Assembly: GCA_963778845.1 (NCBI GenBank)
Contig: CAVZVW010000009.1
Coordinates: forward strand, 992,001 to 1,056,000
Length of the DNA stretch: 64,000 bases
Source of the DNA: CAVZVW01 sp963778845
GTDB taxonomy: Bacteria > Actinomycetota > Actinomycetes > Actinomycetales > Kineosporiaceae
Direction of reading: 5' to 3'
The notes beneath the pieces are model-generated. The model worked only from the letters and a program-made list of their open reading frames with translations. It was not told the origin of the DNA and made no database searches. The position numbers and the translations under genes are program-made. Shown piece after piece: positions 23,101 to 31,285 of this stretch (positions are counted from its first letter, which is position 1; each line of letters opens with the position of its first letter).

Positions 23101-24123
23101 TCAGCGCCTCGGGTCGACGTGGACCTTGGGAGCGGCCGAGCCCGCCTCCCGGCGCCCGGCCAGCACGTCGGCGACGTCGTCCAGCCCGACGGTTGCACCC
23201 ACGACCGGGTGGGGGTCGATCCGGCCCGAGGCGTAGGTGTCGATGGTGGCGGCCATCCGCGGCGATGCGCTGAGGATCCCCACCGCCGTCACGTCCTTGA
23301 GCACGAGGTCGCGGGTGTCGATGGTGCTCGGCTCACCCGCGATGCCGATGTACACCACCCTGCCGCCGGGCTCGACGCGGGTAAGCGCCCACTGCGGTGC
23401 TCCAGGCGCGCTCGTGGCGTCGACGATCGCGGCGTAGGGCTGGTCGGGCAGGGTCTGCGCCGTCCAGACCCCGTGCGCGCCGAGGTCGCGAGCCAGCGCA
23501 AGGCGCGGCTGCGAGCGCCCCACGACGTGCACCTCAAGGCCCGCGGCGAGCGCGAACTGCACCGCGAGCAGGCCGATCGTCCCGGGGCCCCACACCAGCA
23601 CGCGTGACCCCGCGACGCATGCGGTCGCCTCCGCGGCGCGCAGGGCGTTCCCGCCCGGCTCGACCAGAGCCCCGACCACCGCGTCCACACTGTCGGGCAG
23701 CGGGTGCAGGGCCGTGACAGGCACGGGCAGCTGCTCGGCCAACGCACCGGGCCAGCCGCGTCGCACCCCGATCTCGAAGCGGTCAGCGCACAGGTGCTGG
23801 CGACCATCCGTGCAGCGGGCGCACCGGCCGCAGCCGAGCATGGTGTCGCCGGTCACCCGGCGACCCAGCCAGGACAGGTCGACGCCCTCGCCCACTGCGC
23901 TCACCCGCCCGCACCACTCGTGGCCCAGCCGCATGGGATACGACGCATCCCCGGACCGCAGGTAGGCCATGCGCCCGGTGAAGAACTCCACGTCGGTGCC
24001 GCACACCCCGACGCGCTCGACGTCCACCACCACCTCCCCGGGCCCGGCGGCCGGGGGGTCGACGTCGGTCACCTCCGCCCTGCCGGGGCCCGTGACGACG
24101 AAGGCCCTCACAGGGCTGACCAC
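23101..24123 (-). CDS. zinc-dependent alcohol/sugar dehydrogenase (MDR family)
   Basis: A 340-residue medium-chain dehydrogenase. The catalytic zinc region GVCGTDVEFFTG and GHEWCGRV, the structural-zinc cluster CGRCARCTDGRQHLC and the nucleotide loop VLVWGPGTIGLLAV are all present. The sequence type (glucose dehydrogenase/threonine dehydrogenase-like) fits NAD(P)-linked oxidation of a polyol or aldose. Start is GTG at 24123. It is divergent from an IlvD/Edd-type dehydratase with only 87 nt between starts; oxidation of an aldose followed by dehydration of the aldonate is the classical non-phosphorylative sugar pathway, so a shared substrate is plausible. Confidence 0.85.
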   Translation of the reverse strand: MVSPVRAFVVTGPGRAEVTDVDPPAAGPGEVVVDVERVGVCGTDVEFFTGRMAYLRSGDASYPMRLGHEWCGRVSAVGEGVDLSWLGRRVTGDTMLGCGRCARCTDGRQHLCADRFEIGVRRGWPGALAEQLPVPVTALHPLPDSVDAVVGALVEPGGNALRAAEATACVAGSRVLVWGPGTIGLLAVQFALAAGLEVHVVGRSQPRLALARDLGAHGVWTAQTLPDQPYAAIVDATSAPGAPQWALTRVEPGGRVVYIGIAGEPSTIDTRDLVLKDVTAVGILSASPRMAATIDTYASGRIDPHPVVGATVGLDDVADVLAGRREAGSAAPKVHVDPRR

Positions 24124-24210
24124 CAGCTACGGTGACGCACGACGGGGATGCTAGACCGTGGGCGACGTCGGGCGCCGCGCGAGGCGCCGGAGGGAAGGCG
24201 GAGGACGCCG

Positions 24211-25927
24211 ATGCCGTCACTGCGCAGCGGCCAGTGGTATGCCGGCACCGACCGCAACTCCTACATCCACCGTGCGTGGATGCGTCGGGGCCTGCCCGAC
24301 CACGCCTTCGACGGCCGCCCGCACATCGCGATCGCCAACACCGCCTCCGACCTCACGCCGTGCAACGCCCACCTCGACCAGGTGGCGGCGGCTGTCAAGA
24401 ACGGGGTCTGGGAGGCGGGCGGCGTCCCCCTCAACCTGCCGGTCGTCTCTCTCGGCGAGACCCAGGTGCGCCCGACAGCCATGCTGTGGCGCAACCTCGC
24501 GGCGATGGCGACCGAGGAGATGCTGCGCGCCAACCCGATCGACGGCGTCGTGCTCCTGGGCGGGTGCGACAAGACGATCCCCGCCCTGCTCATGGCCGCG
24601 GCCTCGGTCGACCTGCCGGCAGTCGTCGTCCCCGGCGGCCCGATGCTCACCGGGCACTTCGGCGGCCGCCCGCTCGGGTGCGGCACCGACGTCTGGCGCC
24701 TGTCCGAGCAGGTACGCGCCGGTGAGCTGGCCGAGGCTGAGTTCCTTCGCTCGGAGTCGGCGATGATCCGGTCTGCAGGGCACTGCAACACGATGGGCAC
24801 CGCATCGACGATGGCCTGCATGGCCGAGGCCCTCGGCATGACGATCCCCGGGACCGCTGGGACACCCGCCCCCGACGCCCGCCTGCTCGAGCGCTCGCAC
24901 GCGGCCGGCCGGCTCGCTCTCGAGCTCGTCGCCGAGCAACGCCGTCCCAGCACCGTGATGACCCGCGACTCGTTCCTCAACGCGGTCGTCACGCTCGCCG
25001 CGATCGGCGGCTCGACCAACGCCGTCGTGCACCTGCTGGCGGTCGCGGGTCGCCTCGGCGTGGAGTTCGGGCTGGACGACGTGGACGTCGCCGGGGCGGG
25101 CGTCCCGCTCCTGGTGGACCTTCAGCCGGCCGGCCGGCACCTCATGGACGACCTGTTCCGCGCGGGGGGGCTGCTCGCCGTGCTGAGCGAGGTCGCCGAC
25201 CTGCTCCACCTGGGCGCTGCGACCGTCACAGGCCGCCCCCTGGGCGAGCACCTGGACGGCGCGCGGATCCTCGACGAGGCCGTCATCCGTCCCAGGAACG
25301 CACCCCTGCAGGAGCATGCCGGTATCGCGGTGCTGCGGGGCAACCTGGCCCCCGACGGCGCCGTCGTCAAGCCCGCCGCCGCCTCGGCGCACCTCCTGCG
25401 CCACCGGGGCCGCGCGGTCGTCTTCGAGAGCATCGAGGACATGCACGCGCGCCTCGACGACCCCGGCCTCGACGATCGACGAGACGTCGGTGCTGGTGCT
25501 GCGCGGCTGCGGCCCACGCGGGTACCCGGGTATGCCCGAGGTGGGGAACATGCCACTGCCCGCCACCCTGCTGGCCCGCGGAGTACGTGACGTCGTGCGG
25601 GTCAGCGACGCCCGGATGAGCGGGACGGCGTACGGCACCGTCGTCCTGCACGTGGCACCGGAGGCGGCGGCCGGAGGTCCGCTGGGCCTGGTGCGCGACG
25701 GTGACCCGATCGTGCTCGACGTCGCCGAGCGCCGGCTCGACGTGGACCTTCCGACTGCCGTGCTGGCGGCGCGTACCCCATCGGCCGCGGCCCAGGCCGC
25801 CTACGCCCGCCCGGCGCGTGGGTGGGAGCGCCTCTACATCGACCATGTGATGCAGGCCGACCGGGGCGCGGACCTGGACTTCCTCGTGGGGTCCAGCGGG
25901 TCCGACGTCAGCCGGGAGTCGCACTGA
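24211..25927 (+). pseudogene. IlvD/Edd-family dehydratase (sugar-acid type), one frameshift
   Basis: Restoring one base gives a 571-residue dehydratase. The three Fe-S ligand cysteines are visible: LTPCNAHL near residue 50, GGCDKTIPALL near 118 and GHCNTMGTAST near 191. The C-terminal half has RGCGPRGYPGMPE and VSDARMSGTAYGTVVLH. The break is an extra base near 25474, between GLD and IDETSVLVLRG. IlvD/Edd enzymes dehydrate dihydroxyacids, 6-phosphogluconate or pentonates; the divergent sugar dehydrogenase favours a pentonate or hexonate. GGAGG fixes the ATG at 24211. No nonsense codon or second lesion is present, so a base-calling insertion is the simplest explanation. Confidence 0.83.
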
Positions 25928-26197
25928 GGGCCGCGGTCGAGAGGCGCCCCGCCCCCTCGCGTACCGGGTCTCCTCAAGTCAGGCCGTAGGCTCTGCACGC
26001 CGATCCGCAACACGGCGGTCTGGGCCGGATGATCGTGAGACATCACCGTCGATGGTCTCGATCGTCATGCACCCTGACGCAGCCCGGGCGTGGAGACGCC
26101 TCACGATCGACAAGGCGTCGCAGGATCAGCTCGGCTGGTGCCCGCCGATGCGGCGTGAGCTCCCCGACCCGGGCGCCTCGCAGCTAGGGTCGAGGGC

Positions 26198-27001
26198 ATG
26201 AGCAGTGCAGATGACGGCGAGGCGCCGCTCGTCGCGCGGTCCGACGCCGGCGGTGTCTCGACGCTCACCCTCAACCGCGGTGAGCGGTTCAACCCGCTCT
26301 CCGCGGCGATGATCGCCGCGCTCGAGGGCCAGCTCGACGCGATCTCCATCGACGCGCGGTCGCGGGTCGTCGTCCTCGCGGGCGCCGGGCGTGGCTTCTG
26401 CGCCGGGCACGACCTGAAGGAGCTGCGCGCCCACGGCGACGACCGGGCCTGGCAGGAACGGCTGTTCGACGACTGCAGCCGCCTGATGGTGAAGCTGACC
26501 CGGCTCCCCCAGCCCGTGATCGCCCGGGTGCACGGCATCGCAACCGCAGCGGGGTGCCAGCTCGTGTCGATGTGCGACCTCGCCGTCGCCTCGGACGAGG
26601 CGCGCTTCGCCCTGCCTGGGGTCAACATCGGGGTGTTCTGCTCCACGCCGGCCGTCGGGGTGGCACGCAGCATCGGGCGCAAGCGCGCGATGCAGATGCT
26701 GCTGACCGGTGAGCTCTTCGACGCCGCGACGGCACTGGGTTGGGGCCTGGTCAACGCTGTCGTCCCGCCGGGCCGGCTCGACGCCGAGGTGGCGCGTTAC
26801 GCCGACGTCGTCGTCGCCCGCAGCGCCTCTGTGGTCGCCAACGGCAAGGCCGCCTTCTACCGCCAGATCGACCAGCCGCTCGAGGCGGCCTACGGGGCGG
26901 CTGGTGAGGCCATGGTCCGCGACGTGCTCGGCGCCGACGCCGCCGAGGGCATCGACGCCTTCTTGCAGAAGCGCCCTGCCCACTGGGTCGGCACGGCCTG
27001 A
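26198..27001 (+). CDS. enoyl-CoA hydratase/isomerase family (ECHDC3-like)
   Basis: A 267-residue crotonase-fold protein. The oxyanion-hole loop GRGFCAGHDLKELRAH and the second one HGIATAAGCQLVSMCDLAVAS are present. In hydratases an acid/base Glu follows Pro in the next helix; here the segment reads FALPGVNIGVFCSTPAVGVA, with Gly at that position, as in the ECHDC3 subgroup. It is therefore unlikely to be a standard beta-oxidation hydratase. Another crotonase activity or acyl-CoA binding is possible. ATG at 26198 begins the domain. It is transcribed alone. Confidence 0.82.
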   Translation: MSSADDGEAPLVARSDAGGVSTLTLNRGERFNPLSAAMIAALEGQLDAISIDARSRVVVLAGAGRGFCAGHDLKELRAHGDDRAWQERLFDDCSRLMVKLTRLPQPVIARVHGIATAAGCQLVSMCDLAVASDEARFALPGVNIGVFCSTPAVGVARSIGRKRAMQMLLTGELFDAATALGWGLVNAVVPPGRLDAEVARYADVVVARSASVVANGKAAFYRQIDQPLEAAYGAAGEAMVRDVLGADAAEGIDAFLQKRPAHWVGTA

Positions 27002-27080
27002 CCCTGCGGGGCCGCCTGGCCCGCGGTTGTGAGACGGCTCTGCGGTTGTGGGGTCGGGCCGGGTCGGCGAGGATCGGTGC

Positions 27081-27176
27081 ATGGTTCGCGGTTCGGTCCT
27101 GCTCGACGCCTTCTGGCCGGGGCGCCGCGTGAACCTGTTCGACGGCTGGTGTCGTCGCGCCGTCAGCGCCTGCTGA
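27081..27176 (+). CDS. 31-residue short reading frame, possible leader peptide
   Basis: ATG at 27081, preceded by GAGGA, opens a 31-codon frame with segments GRRVNLFDGWC and AVSAC immediately before the TGA. It ends 104 nt before the carbonic anhydrase start, on the same strand. Cys codons near the end recall actinobacterial cysteine-responsive leader peptides, but the match is loose and no attenuator hairpin is obvious. The rest of the 27002-27280 gap shows only a repeated TGCGGTTGTG. Confidence 0.22.
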   Translation: MVRGSVLLDAFWPGRRVNLFDGWCRRAVSAC

Positions 27177-27280
27177 TGCCTGCATCACGCTCCTGACCCG
27201 GACGGTTGAGCCACGCCCAGGCGCGGCTCGCCGACACTCGACCCTCGTCAGCGCACCATCCCCCCTACCGGAGGTCTGCC

Positions 27281-27775
27281 TTGTCCGTCACCGACGAGTA
27301 CCTCGCCAACAACGCCCGCTACGCGCAAGGGTTCAGCGGCCCGCTGCCGATGCCGCCGTCCCGCCACCTGGCCGTGGTCGCCTGCATGGACGCCCGGCTC
27401 GACGTCTACGCGCTCCTGGGCCTGAAGGAGGGCGAGGCACACGTGATCCGCAATGCCGGCGGCGTCGTCACCGACGACGAGATCCGCTCCCTCGCTATCA
27501 GCCAGCGACTGCTCGGCACGCGCGAGATCGTGCTCATCCACCACACCGACTGCGGCATGCTCACGTTCACCGACGACGCCTTCAAGCAGGCGATCCAGGA
27601 CGAGACGGGGATCAAGCCCCCCTGGTCCGCCGAGTCTTTCACGGACCCCGCGACCGACGTCCAGCAGTCGATCGCGCGGATCACTGCCTCCCCGTTCATC
27701 CCGCACACCGACGCCGTGCGCGGGTTCGTCTTCAACGTGGCGACCGGGCTGCTGGAGGAGGTCAAGGTCGCCTGA
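27281..27775 (+). CDS. beta-class carbonic anhydrase
   Basis: A 164-residue zinc enzyme interconverting CO2 and bicarbonate in the cytoplasm. The zinc and dyad residues are in VACMDARLDVYALLG (Cys, Asp, Arg) and LIHHTDCGMLTF (His, Cys). The length fits the short beta-CA group of actinobacteria. The start is probably the TTG at 27281, because GGAGG lies six bases upstream; the frame continues back to a GTG at 27206 without a site. It ends 4 nt before the convergent DUF3099 gene. Confidence 0.85.
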   Translation: MSVTDEYLANNARYAQGFSGPLPMPPSRHLAVVACMDARLDVYALLGLKEGEAHVIRNAGGVVTDDEIRSLAISQRLLGTREIVLIHHTDCGMLTFTDDAFKQAIQDETGIKPPWSAESFTDPATDVQQSIARITASPFIPHTDAVRGFVFNVATGLLEEVKVA

Positions 27776-27779
27776 GGTC

Positions 27780-28043
27780 TCAGCCCCGGCGGAACGGCCC
27801 CGCGCTTCCGACGATCGCCGCGATCGGCGGAAGGCATGCGGCGACCACCAGGACGACGCCGCGCAGCCAGCCCGGGAGCGGGGCGAAGAAGCCGATGACC
27901 ACCAGCGCCAGGCACGGCAGCATCACCGAGAAGTAGCGCCGTGCCTGGCGCGCCACGCGGTCCTCGCGCGCCTCGGCCTCGCTCGGCGTCACGATGTCGT
28001 ACGCCGGGCCCGAGCGTCCGCGTCGGCGGGGTCGCACCATCAC
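27780..28043 (-). CDS. DUF3099-family small membrane protein
   Basis: An 87-residue protein: a charged N-terminus with YDIVTPSEAEAREDRVARQARRYF, then two transmembrane helices (SVMLPCLALVVIGFFAPL and GVVLVVAACLPPIAAIVG). This matches the actinobacterial DUF3099 family, whose role is unknown. The start is GTG at 28043 or the adjacent ATG at 28040. Confidence 0.7.
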   Translation of the reverse strand: MMVRPRRRGRSGPAYDIVTPSEAEAREDRVARQARRYFSVMLPCLALVVIGFFAPLPGWLRGVVLVVAACLPPIAAIVGSAGPFRRG

Positions 28044-28070
28044 GCCATTCTGCGCCCAGGCGGCTCAGGC

Positions 28071-28394
28071 TCAGGGGGAGTCGTAGACACTGTGGTCGCC
28101 GATGCGGCGCCAGACGCACACGAACACCTCACCCCTGCGGACGAGCATGAACGTTGCACGCCCATCAGGCGAGGCGTAGCTCCATGTCATCTCCATGATC
28201 CCTGGGGCGCCCACCATCTCGTCGACGCGCAGACTCTTGGGCCAGACGAAGTGCCGCCGCGCGTCGGTGGCCTCGGCCCAGCCGTCGCAGGCATCGGCGA
28301 ACTTGGTGCGGACAACGTGACGGAACATCTCCTTGTGCTCGCCCTTCAGTCTCCCGAAGTCGCGCTTGAAGGAGTCTGTGACCTCGAACCGCAC
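28071..28394 (-). CDS. putative RelE/ParE-like toxin
   Basis: A 107-residue protein with VTDSFKRDFGRLKGEHKEMF (helix pair), then ATFMLVRRGEVFVCVWRRIGDHSVYDSP, a C-terminal beta sheet ending in the GxHxxY pattern common in RelE-fold mRNA interferases. The GTG at 28394 starts 5 nt after the stop of an AbrB-type gene, the usual antitoxin-toxin order. Assignment rests on this arrangement and the weak C-terminal motif. If correct it would cleave mRNA or inhibit gyrase when freed from its partner. Confidence 0.6.
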   Translation of the reverse strand: MRFEVTDSFKRDFGRLKGEHKEMFRHVVRTKFADACDGWAEATDARRHFVWPKSLRVDEMVGAPGIMEMTWSYASPDGRATFMLVRRGEVFVCVWRRIGDHSVYDSP

Positions 28395-28399
28395 CCGGC

Positions 28400-28696
28400 T
28401 CAGCCCAGATCGGCAAGCATGCTCTCGATATCGTCGTAGGCCGTGACTCGGCCCGCGGCGACGTCCGCGTCTGCCTCCGCTTCGCGCTGCTGCCACGCCT
28501 TCGTCCAGAACCAGGCCTGAGACGCGGGCACGGCGACTGTGGGCCGCACCTCGAGCACACCGTCATCACGCTCAGTCACCTCGACCTGGGCGCCAGGCTG
28601 ATCCAGGTGATACCGCCGCCGCAGTTCCGGCGGGAGCGCGAAGACTCCGCGTGCCTGCATCGACACGAACCCGTGAAATCGTTGAGCCGATACCAT
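28400..28696 (-). CDS. AbrB/SpoVT-type antitoxin
   Basis: A 98-residue protein. Residues 13-50 form a swapped-hairpin AbrB domain (MQARGVFALPPELRRRYHL, then GAQVEVTERDDGVLEVRP), the DNA-binding fold of MazE/AbrB antitoxins. The C-terminal half (WFWTKAWQQREAEADADV...YDDIESMLADLG) is a charged helix likely to cover the toxin. GGGGAA precedes the ATG at 28696. It probably represses its own operon and inhibits the downstream protein. Confidence 0.65.
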   Translation of the reverse strand: MVSAQRFHGFVSMQARGVFALPPELRRRYHLDQPGAQVEVTERDDGVLEVRPTVAVPASQAWFWTKAWQQREAEADADVAAGRVTAYDDIESMLADLG

Positions 28697-28768
28697 TTCC
28701 CCATCGTGCAGTGATGCCGCTTTGCTGTCAAGCAGCATTTCGGCAGATGGCGAGAGCTCGTCCTCGGG

Positions 28769-29203
28769 TCAGACTGCCGGGCGCAGGCGGACCACGGGGA
28801 TCTGGCGCTCGGTCTTGGTCTGGTAGCTGTCGTAGGCCGGCCAGATCGCCGTCATCACCGTCCAGAGCCTCGCCCGTTCCTCACCCGCCACGACCTCCGC
28901 CCGCGCCGCGAACACCGACTCCATGACCTGCACCTCGACCGCGCCGTCGGCCTCGAGGTTGAGGAACCACGCCGGGTGCTCCGGAGCACCGCCCCGCGAC
29001 GCGACGACGAGGTAGTCGTCCCCGTCGCGGCCGTAGATGAGCGCTGTGCGGCGACGCTGTCCGGTGCGACGGCCGGTGGTGGTGAGGAGAAGGCTCGGGA
29101 CGCCCGGGCGCCATTCGTGCCCCTCTTGACCACCGGACTCCAGGTAGCGGCGAGTGTGGTCGGCCACCCAGCCGACCGGGCTGTCCGACACGTCCTCGCT
29201 CAT
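28769..29203 (-). CDS. deazaflavin (F420)-dependent nitroreductase family protein
   Basis: A 144-residue DDN/FDOR-type protein with a split beta barrel. Seen are SLLLTTTGRRTGQRRRTALIYG, the F420 phosphate-binding loop, YLVVASRGGAPEHPAWFLNL and AIWPAYDSYQTKTERQIPVVRL. Members reduce quinones or nitro compounds with reduced F420. Together with the oxidoreductase at 1162 it implies that the organism makes F420. The gene ends 73 nt from the antitoxin start and may share its transcript. Confidence 0.88.
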   Translation of the reverse strand: MSEDVSDSPVGWVADHTRRYLESGGQEGHEWRPGVPSLLLTTTGRRTGQRRRTALIYGRDGDDYLVVASRGGAPEHPAWFLNLEADGAVEVQVMESVFAARAEVVAGEERARLWTVMTAIWPAYDSYQTKTERQIPVVRLRPAV

Positions 29204-29366
29204 GGCCGGCTCCTCTCGACAGCGTCCCAGGCGCCATCGTCGCGCACGCCAAGGCTCATCGCCCCATCAACGCCGCCCGGCGCCGAAGGGTGTACACCGC
29301 AACACCTCGTCGATAGCCTCGCACCCGCCCGGCCACGGGTCGGCGCGATCGGTCGAAGGGGCGAAC

Positions 29367-29918
29367 ATGTCGGGGCACACGCAGCAGGCGTCGGTTCGAC
29401 GCAGCGGCTTGGGAATGAGCGTCGCGGCCGGGGTGCTCGCGGCGGTCGGCGGGGCCATCGCCTGGGCTGTCGTCACCGAGGTCACGCATCGCTACTTCGG
29501 CCTCGTGGCCGTCGGGATCGGGTTGCTCGTCGGGTGGGCGATGGCCAGCCAAGCGGGCACGTCGAGGGCGCTGCCGGTGATCGGCGCCGTGATGGCGCTG
29601 GTCGGCTGCCTGCTGGGAGACCTGCTCATCGACGCCGTCGAGGTGTCGCGTGTGGTCGGCGCCTCGCTGTCGGACGTGCTCACCCGCATGCTCCAGGAGC
29701 CCTCGTGGACCTGGCAGGTCTACCGGATCGGATTCGGCGGGCTCGTCGTGGTGTTCTATGCCATCGCCGCGTTCGAGGGCTTCAAGATCACGAGCCTTGC
29801 CGTCCAGCGCCGGCGGGCACTATCCGCCGCGGCCGCGGCGGCTGCCGCGGCTGCCGCGCTTGCGAGCGGTTCTACGCCGTCGCCCGCGACGGCCGCCCCC
29901 GACCCGCAAGCAGACTGA
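29367..29918 (+). CDS. four-helix membrane protein of unknown function
   Basis: A 183-residue protein with four predicted transmembrane helices (GMSVAAGVLAAVGGAIAWAVV, YFGLVAVGIGLLVGWAMA, VIGAVMALVGCLLGDLLI and FGGLVVVFYAIAAFEGF) and a C-terminal poly-alanine tract followed by a Ser/Thr/Pro tail. The FEGFKI turn after helix four resembles small zinc-ribbon-less relatives of bacterial membrane proteins, but I do not recognise a family. Start ATG 29367 follows AAGGGG. It lies 48 nt upstream of the eis gene and is probably co-transcribed. Confidence 0.65.
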   Translation: MSGHTQQASVRRSGLGMSVAAGVLAAVGGAIAWAVVTEVTHRYFGLVAVGIGLLVGWAMASQAGTSRALPVIGAVMALVGCLLGDLLIDAVEVSRVVGASLSDVLTRMLQEPSWTWQVYRIGFGGLVVVFYAIAAFEGFKITSLAVQRRRALSAAAAAAAAAAALASGSTPSPATAAPDPQAD

Positions 29919-29966
29919 CGCGGAAACCCCGGCGACGGCACAGGGGCTCGCTGGCAGGATCGGGGG

Positions 29967-31250
29967 ATGACGCCCAGCGACTCCGTCGTGCAGGTCCGGC
30001 CGCTCAGCGCCGAAGACGGGGCGGCGATCATGGATCTGGACCAGTGGGCGTTCGGCTTCGACGACGAGGGCCTCGATCACCAGCCCCTGCTCGACGGCTT
30101 CGAGTGGGACCGCTGCTTCGGCGCCTACCTCGCCCACGGCCCCGACGCGTCCGGGCCCTTCATCGGCACGACCGTCACGTACTCCACCGAGCTGAGCGTG
30201 CCCGGCGGCCACATGCCGTGTGCCGCACTGACCTTTGTCGGGGTGCATCCGCAGCACCGCAGGCGCGGCGTCCTGCGCACGATGATGAGCCACCACCTGC
30301 AGGCGGTGCGCGAGCGCGGGACCGAGCCGGTGTCGGCCTTGTACGCGGCCGAGCCGGCCATCTACGGCCGCTTCGGGTACGGGCTGGCCACGATGCAGAT
30401 GACTCTCACCCTCCCCCGCAAGGCTGCACTGCGTGAGCCCACGTACCAGCAGCCAGTTGTGGTGCGCCTCGAGCGCGCCGACGCCGACCGCCATTCCGAC
30501 CTGGTCGCCGCCGTGTACGAGCAGGCCCGCACCGCCAGACCGGGCGGGGTCTCCCGTCCCACGCGGGCACTGCAGCGGTTGCCGCTGGACGACCAGGCGT
30601 TCGTGCGCAAGGGCGCGGAGAAGCTGCGCATCCTCGTCGCCGAGAGCTCCACGGAGGGCGGCGGGCCCGCTCGCCCGCTCGGCTACGCCCTCTTCCGTCG
30701 CAAGTCCGAGTGGAACGACGCCGGCCCCGACGGGCGTGTCGTCATGCGCGAGATGGCGGCGGTGAACGCCGGTGCGGCCTACGCGATCTGGCAGCGGCTG
30801 CTCGACCTTGACCTGACGACGAGCGTCGTGACCTGTGCCCGGCCGGTCGACGACCCCCTGATGCACATGCTGGTCGACGTCCGCGCGGCGTTGCCGAGGG
30901 TCGGTGACGGAGTGTGGGTGCGCCTGGTCGACCTGCCCGCGGCGCTCGCGGGGCGCCGGTACAGCCGCGACGTCGACGTCGTCCTCGGCGTCCAGGACGC
31001 GCTGTGCCCGTGGAACCAGCGCCGCTGGCACCTGACGGGTGGCGCCTCGGGGGCGACCTGCGACGCGACCGAGCGTTCTGCTGACTTGGTGCTCGACGTG
31101 CGCGAGGTCGGCGCCGCGCTCCTGGGTGGGCAGTCCCTTGCCGCGCTAGGAGCAGCCGGGCTGGTCGAGGAACGGGTGGACGGCGCGCTCGCGGCCGTGG
31201 CGGCCGCGTTTGCCTCGCCGCTGGCGCCGTTCTGCGGGTGGATGTTCTGA
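29967..31250 (+). CDS. eis: Eis-type N-acetyltransferase (GNAT plus SCP2 domain)
   Basis: A 427-residue three-domain acetyltransferase. The first GNAT domain has VGVHPQHRRRGVLRTMMSHHL (CoA binding) and FGYGLATMQMTL; a second GNAT-like domain covers residues 160-290; the C-terminal sterol-carrier-like domain ends FCGWMF. In Mycobacterium tuberculosis Eis the C-terminal Phe carboxylate serves in catalysis, and a terminal Phe is conserved here. Eis enzymes acetylate several amines of aminoglycosides and other substrates. The native substrate here is unknown. Confidence 0.9.
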   Translation: MTPSDSVVQVRPLSAEDGAAIMDLDQWAFGFDDEGLDHQPLLDGFEWDRCFGAYLAHGPDASGPFIGTTVTYSTELSVPGGHMPCAALTFVGVHPQHRRRGVLRTMMSHHLQAVRERGTEPVSALYAAEPAIYGRFGYGLATMQMTLTLPRKAALREPTYQQPVVVRLERADADRHSDLVAAVYEQARTARPGGVSRPTRALQRLPLDDQAFVRKGAEKLRILVAESSTEGGGPARPLGYALFRRKSEWNDAGPDGRVVMREMAAVNAGAAYAIWQRLLDLDLTTSVVTCARPVDDPLMHMLVDVRAALPRVGDGVWVRLVDLPAALAGRRYSRDVDVVLGVQDALCPWNQRRWHLTGGASGATCDATERSADLVLDVREVGAALLGGQSLAALGAAGLVEERVDGALAAVAAAFASPLAPFCGWMF

Positions 31251-31256
31251 CAGCAC

Positions 31257-31285
31257 CCAGGCGCCCGGCTCAGGTGGGTGCCTGG
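31257..31285. terminator. hairpin between convergent eis and nei
   Basis: CCAGGC-G-CCC and GGG-T-GCCTGG form a ten-base stem with one mismatch and a 9-nt loop. It starts 6 nt after the eis stop and overlaps the last codons of nei. Without a T tract on either side it would be a weak intrinsic terminator, but its position between converging genes fits transcript ends. Confidence 0.45.

Noticed and set aside
26031..26108. GATCGTGAG / CTCACGATC inverted repeat, 60 bp apart
   Set aside because: Arms are only 9 bp with a long loop and no gene whose position fits a role; chance is likely.
25928..26197. hidden gene in the 270-bp gap before the crotonase gene
   Set aside because: No frame with both an initiation site and codon bias; ordinary intergenic sequence.
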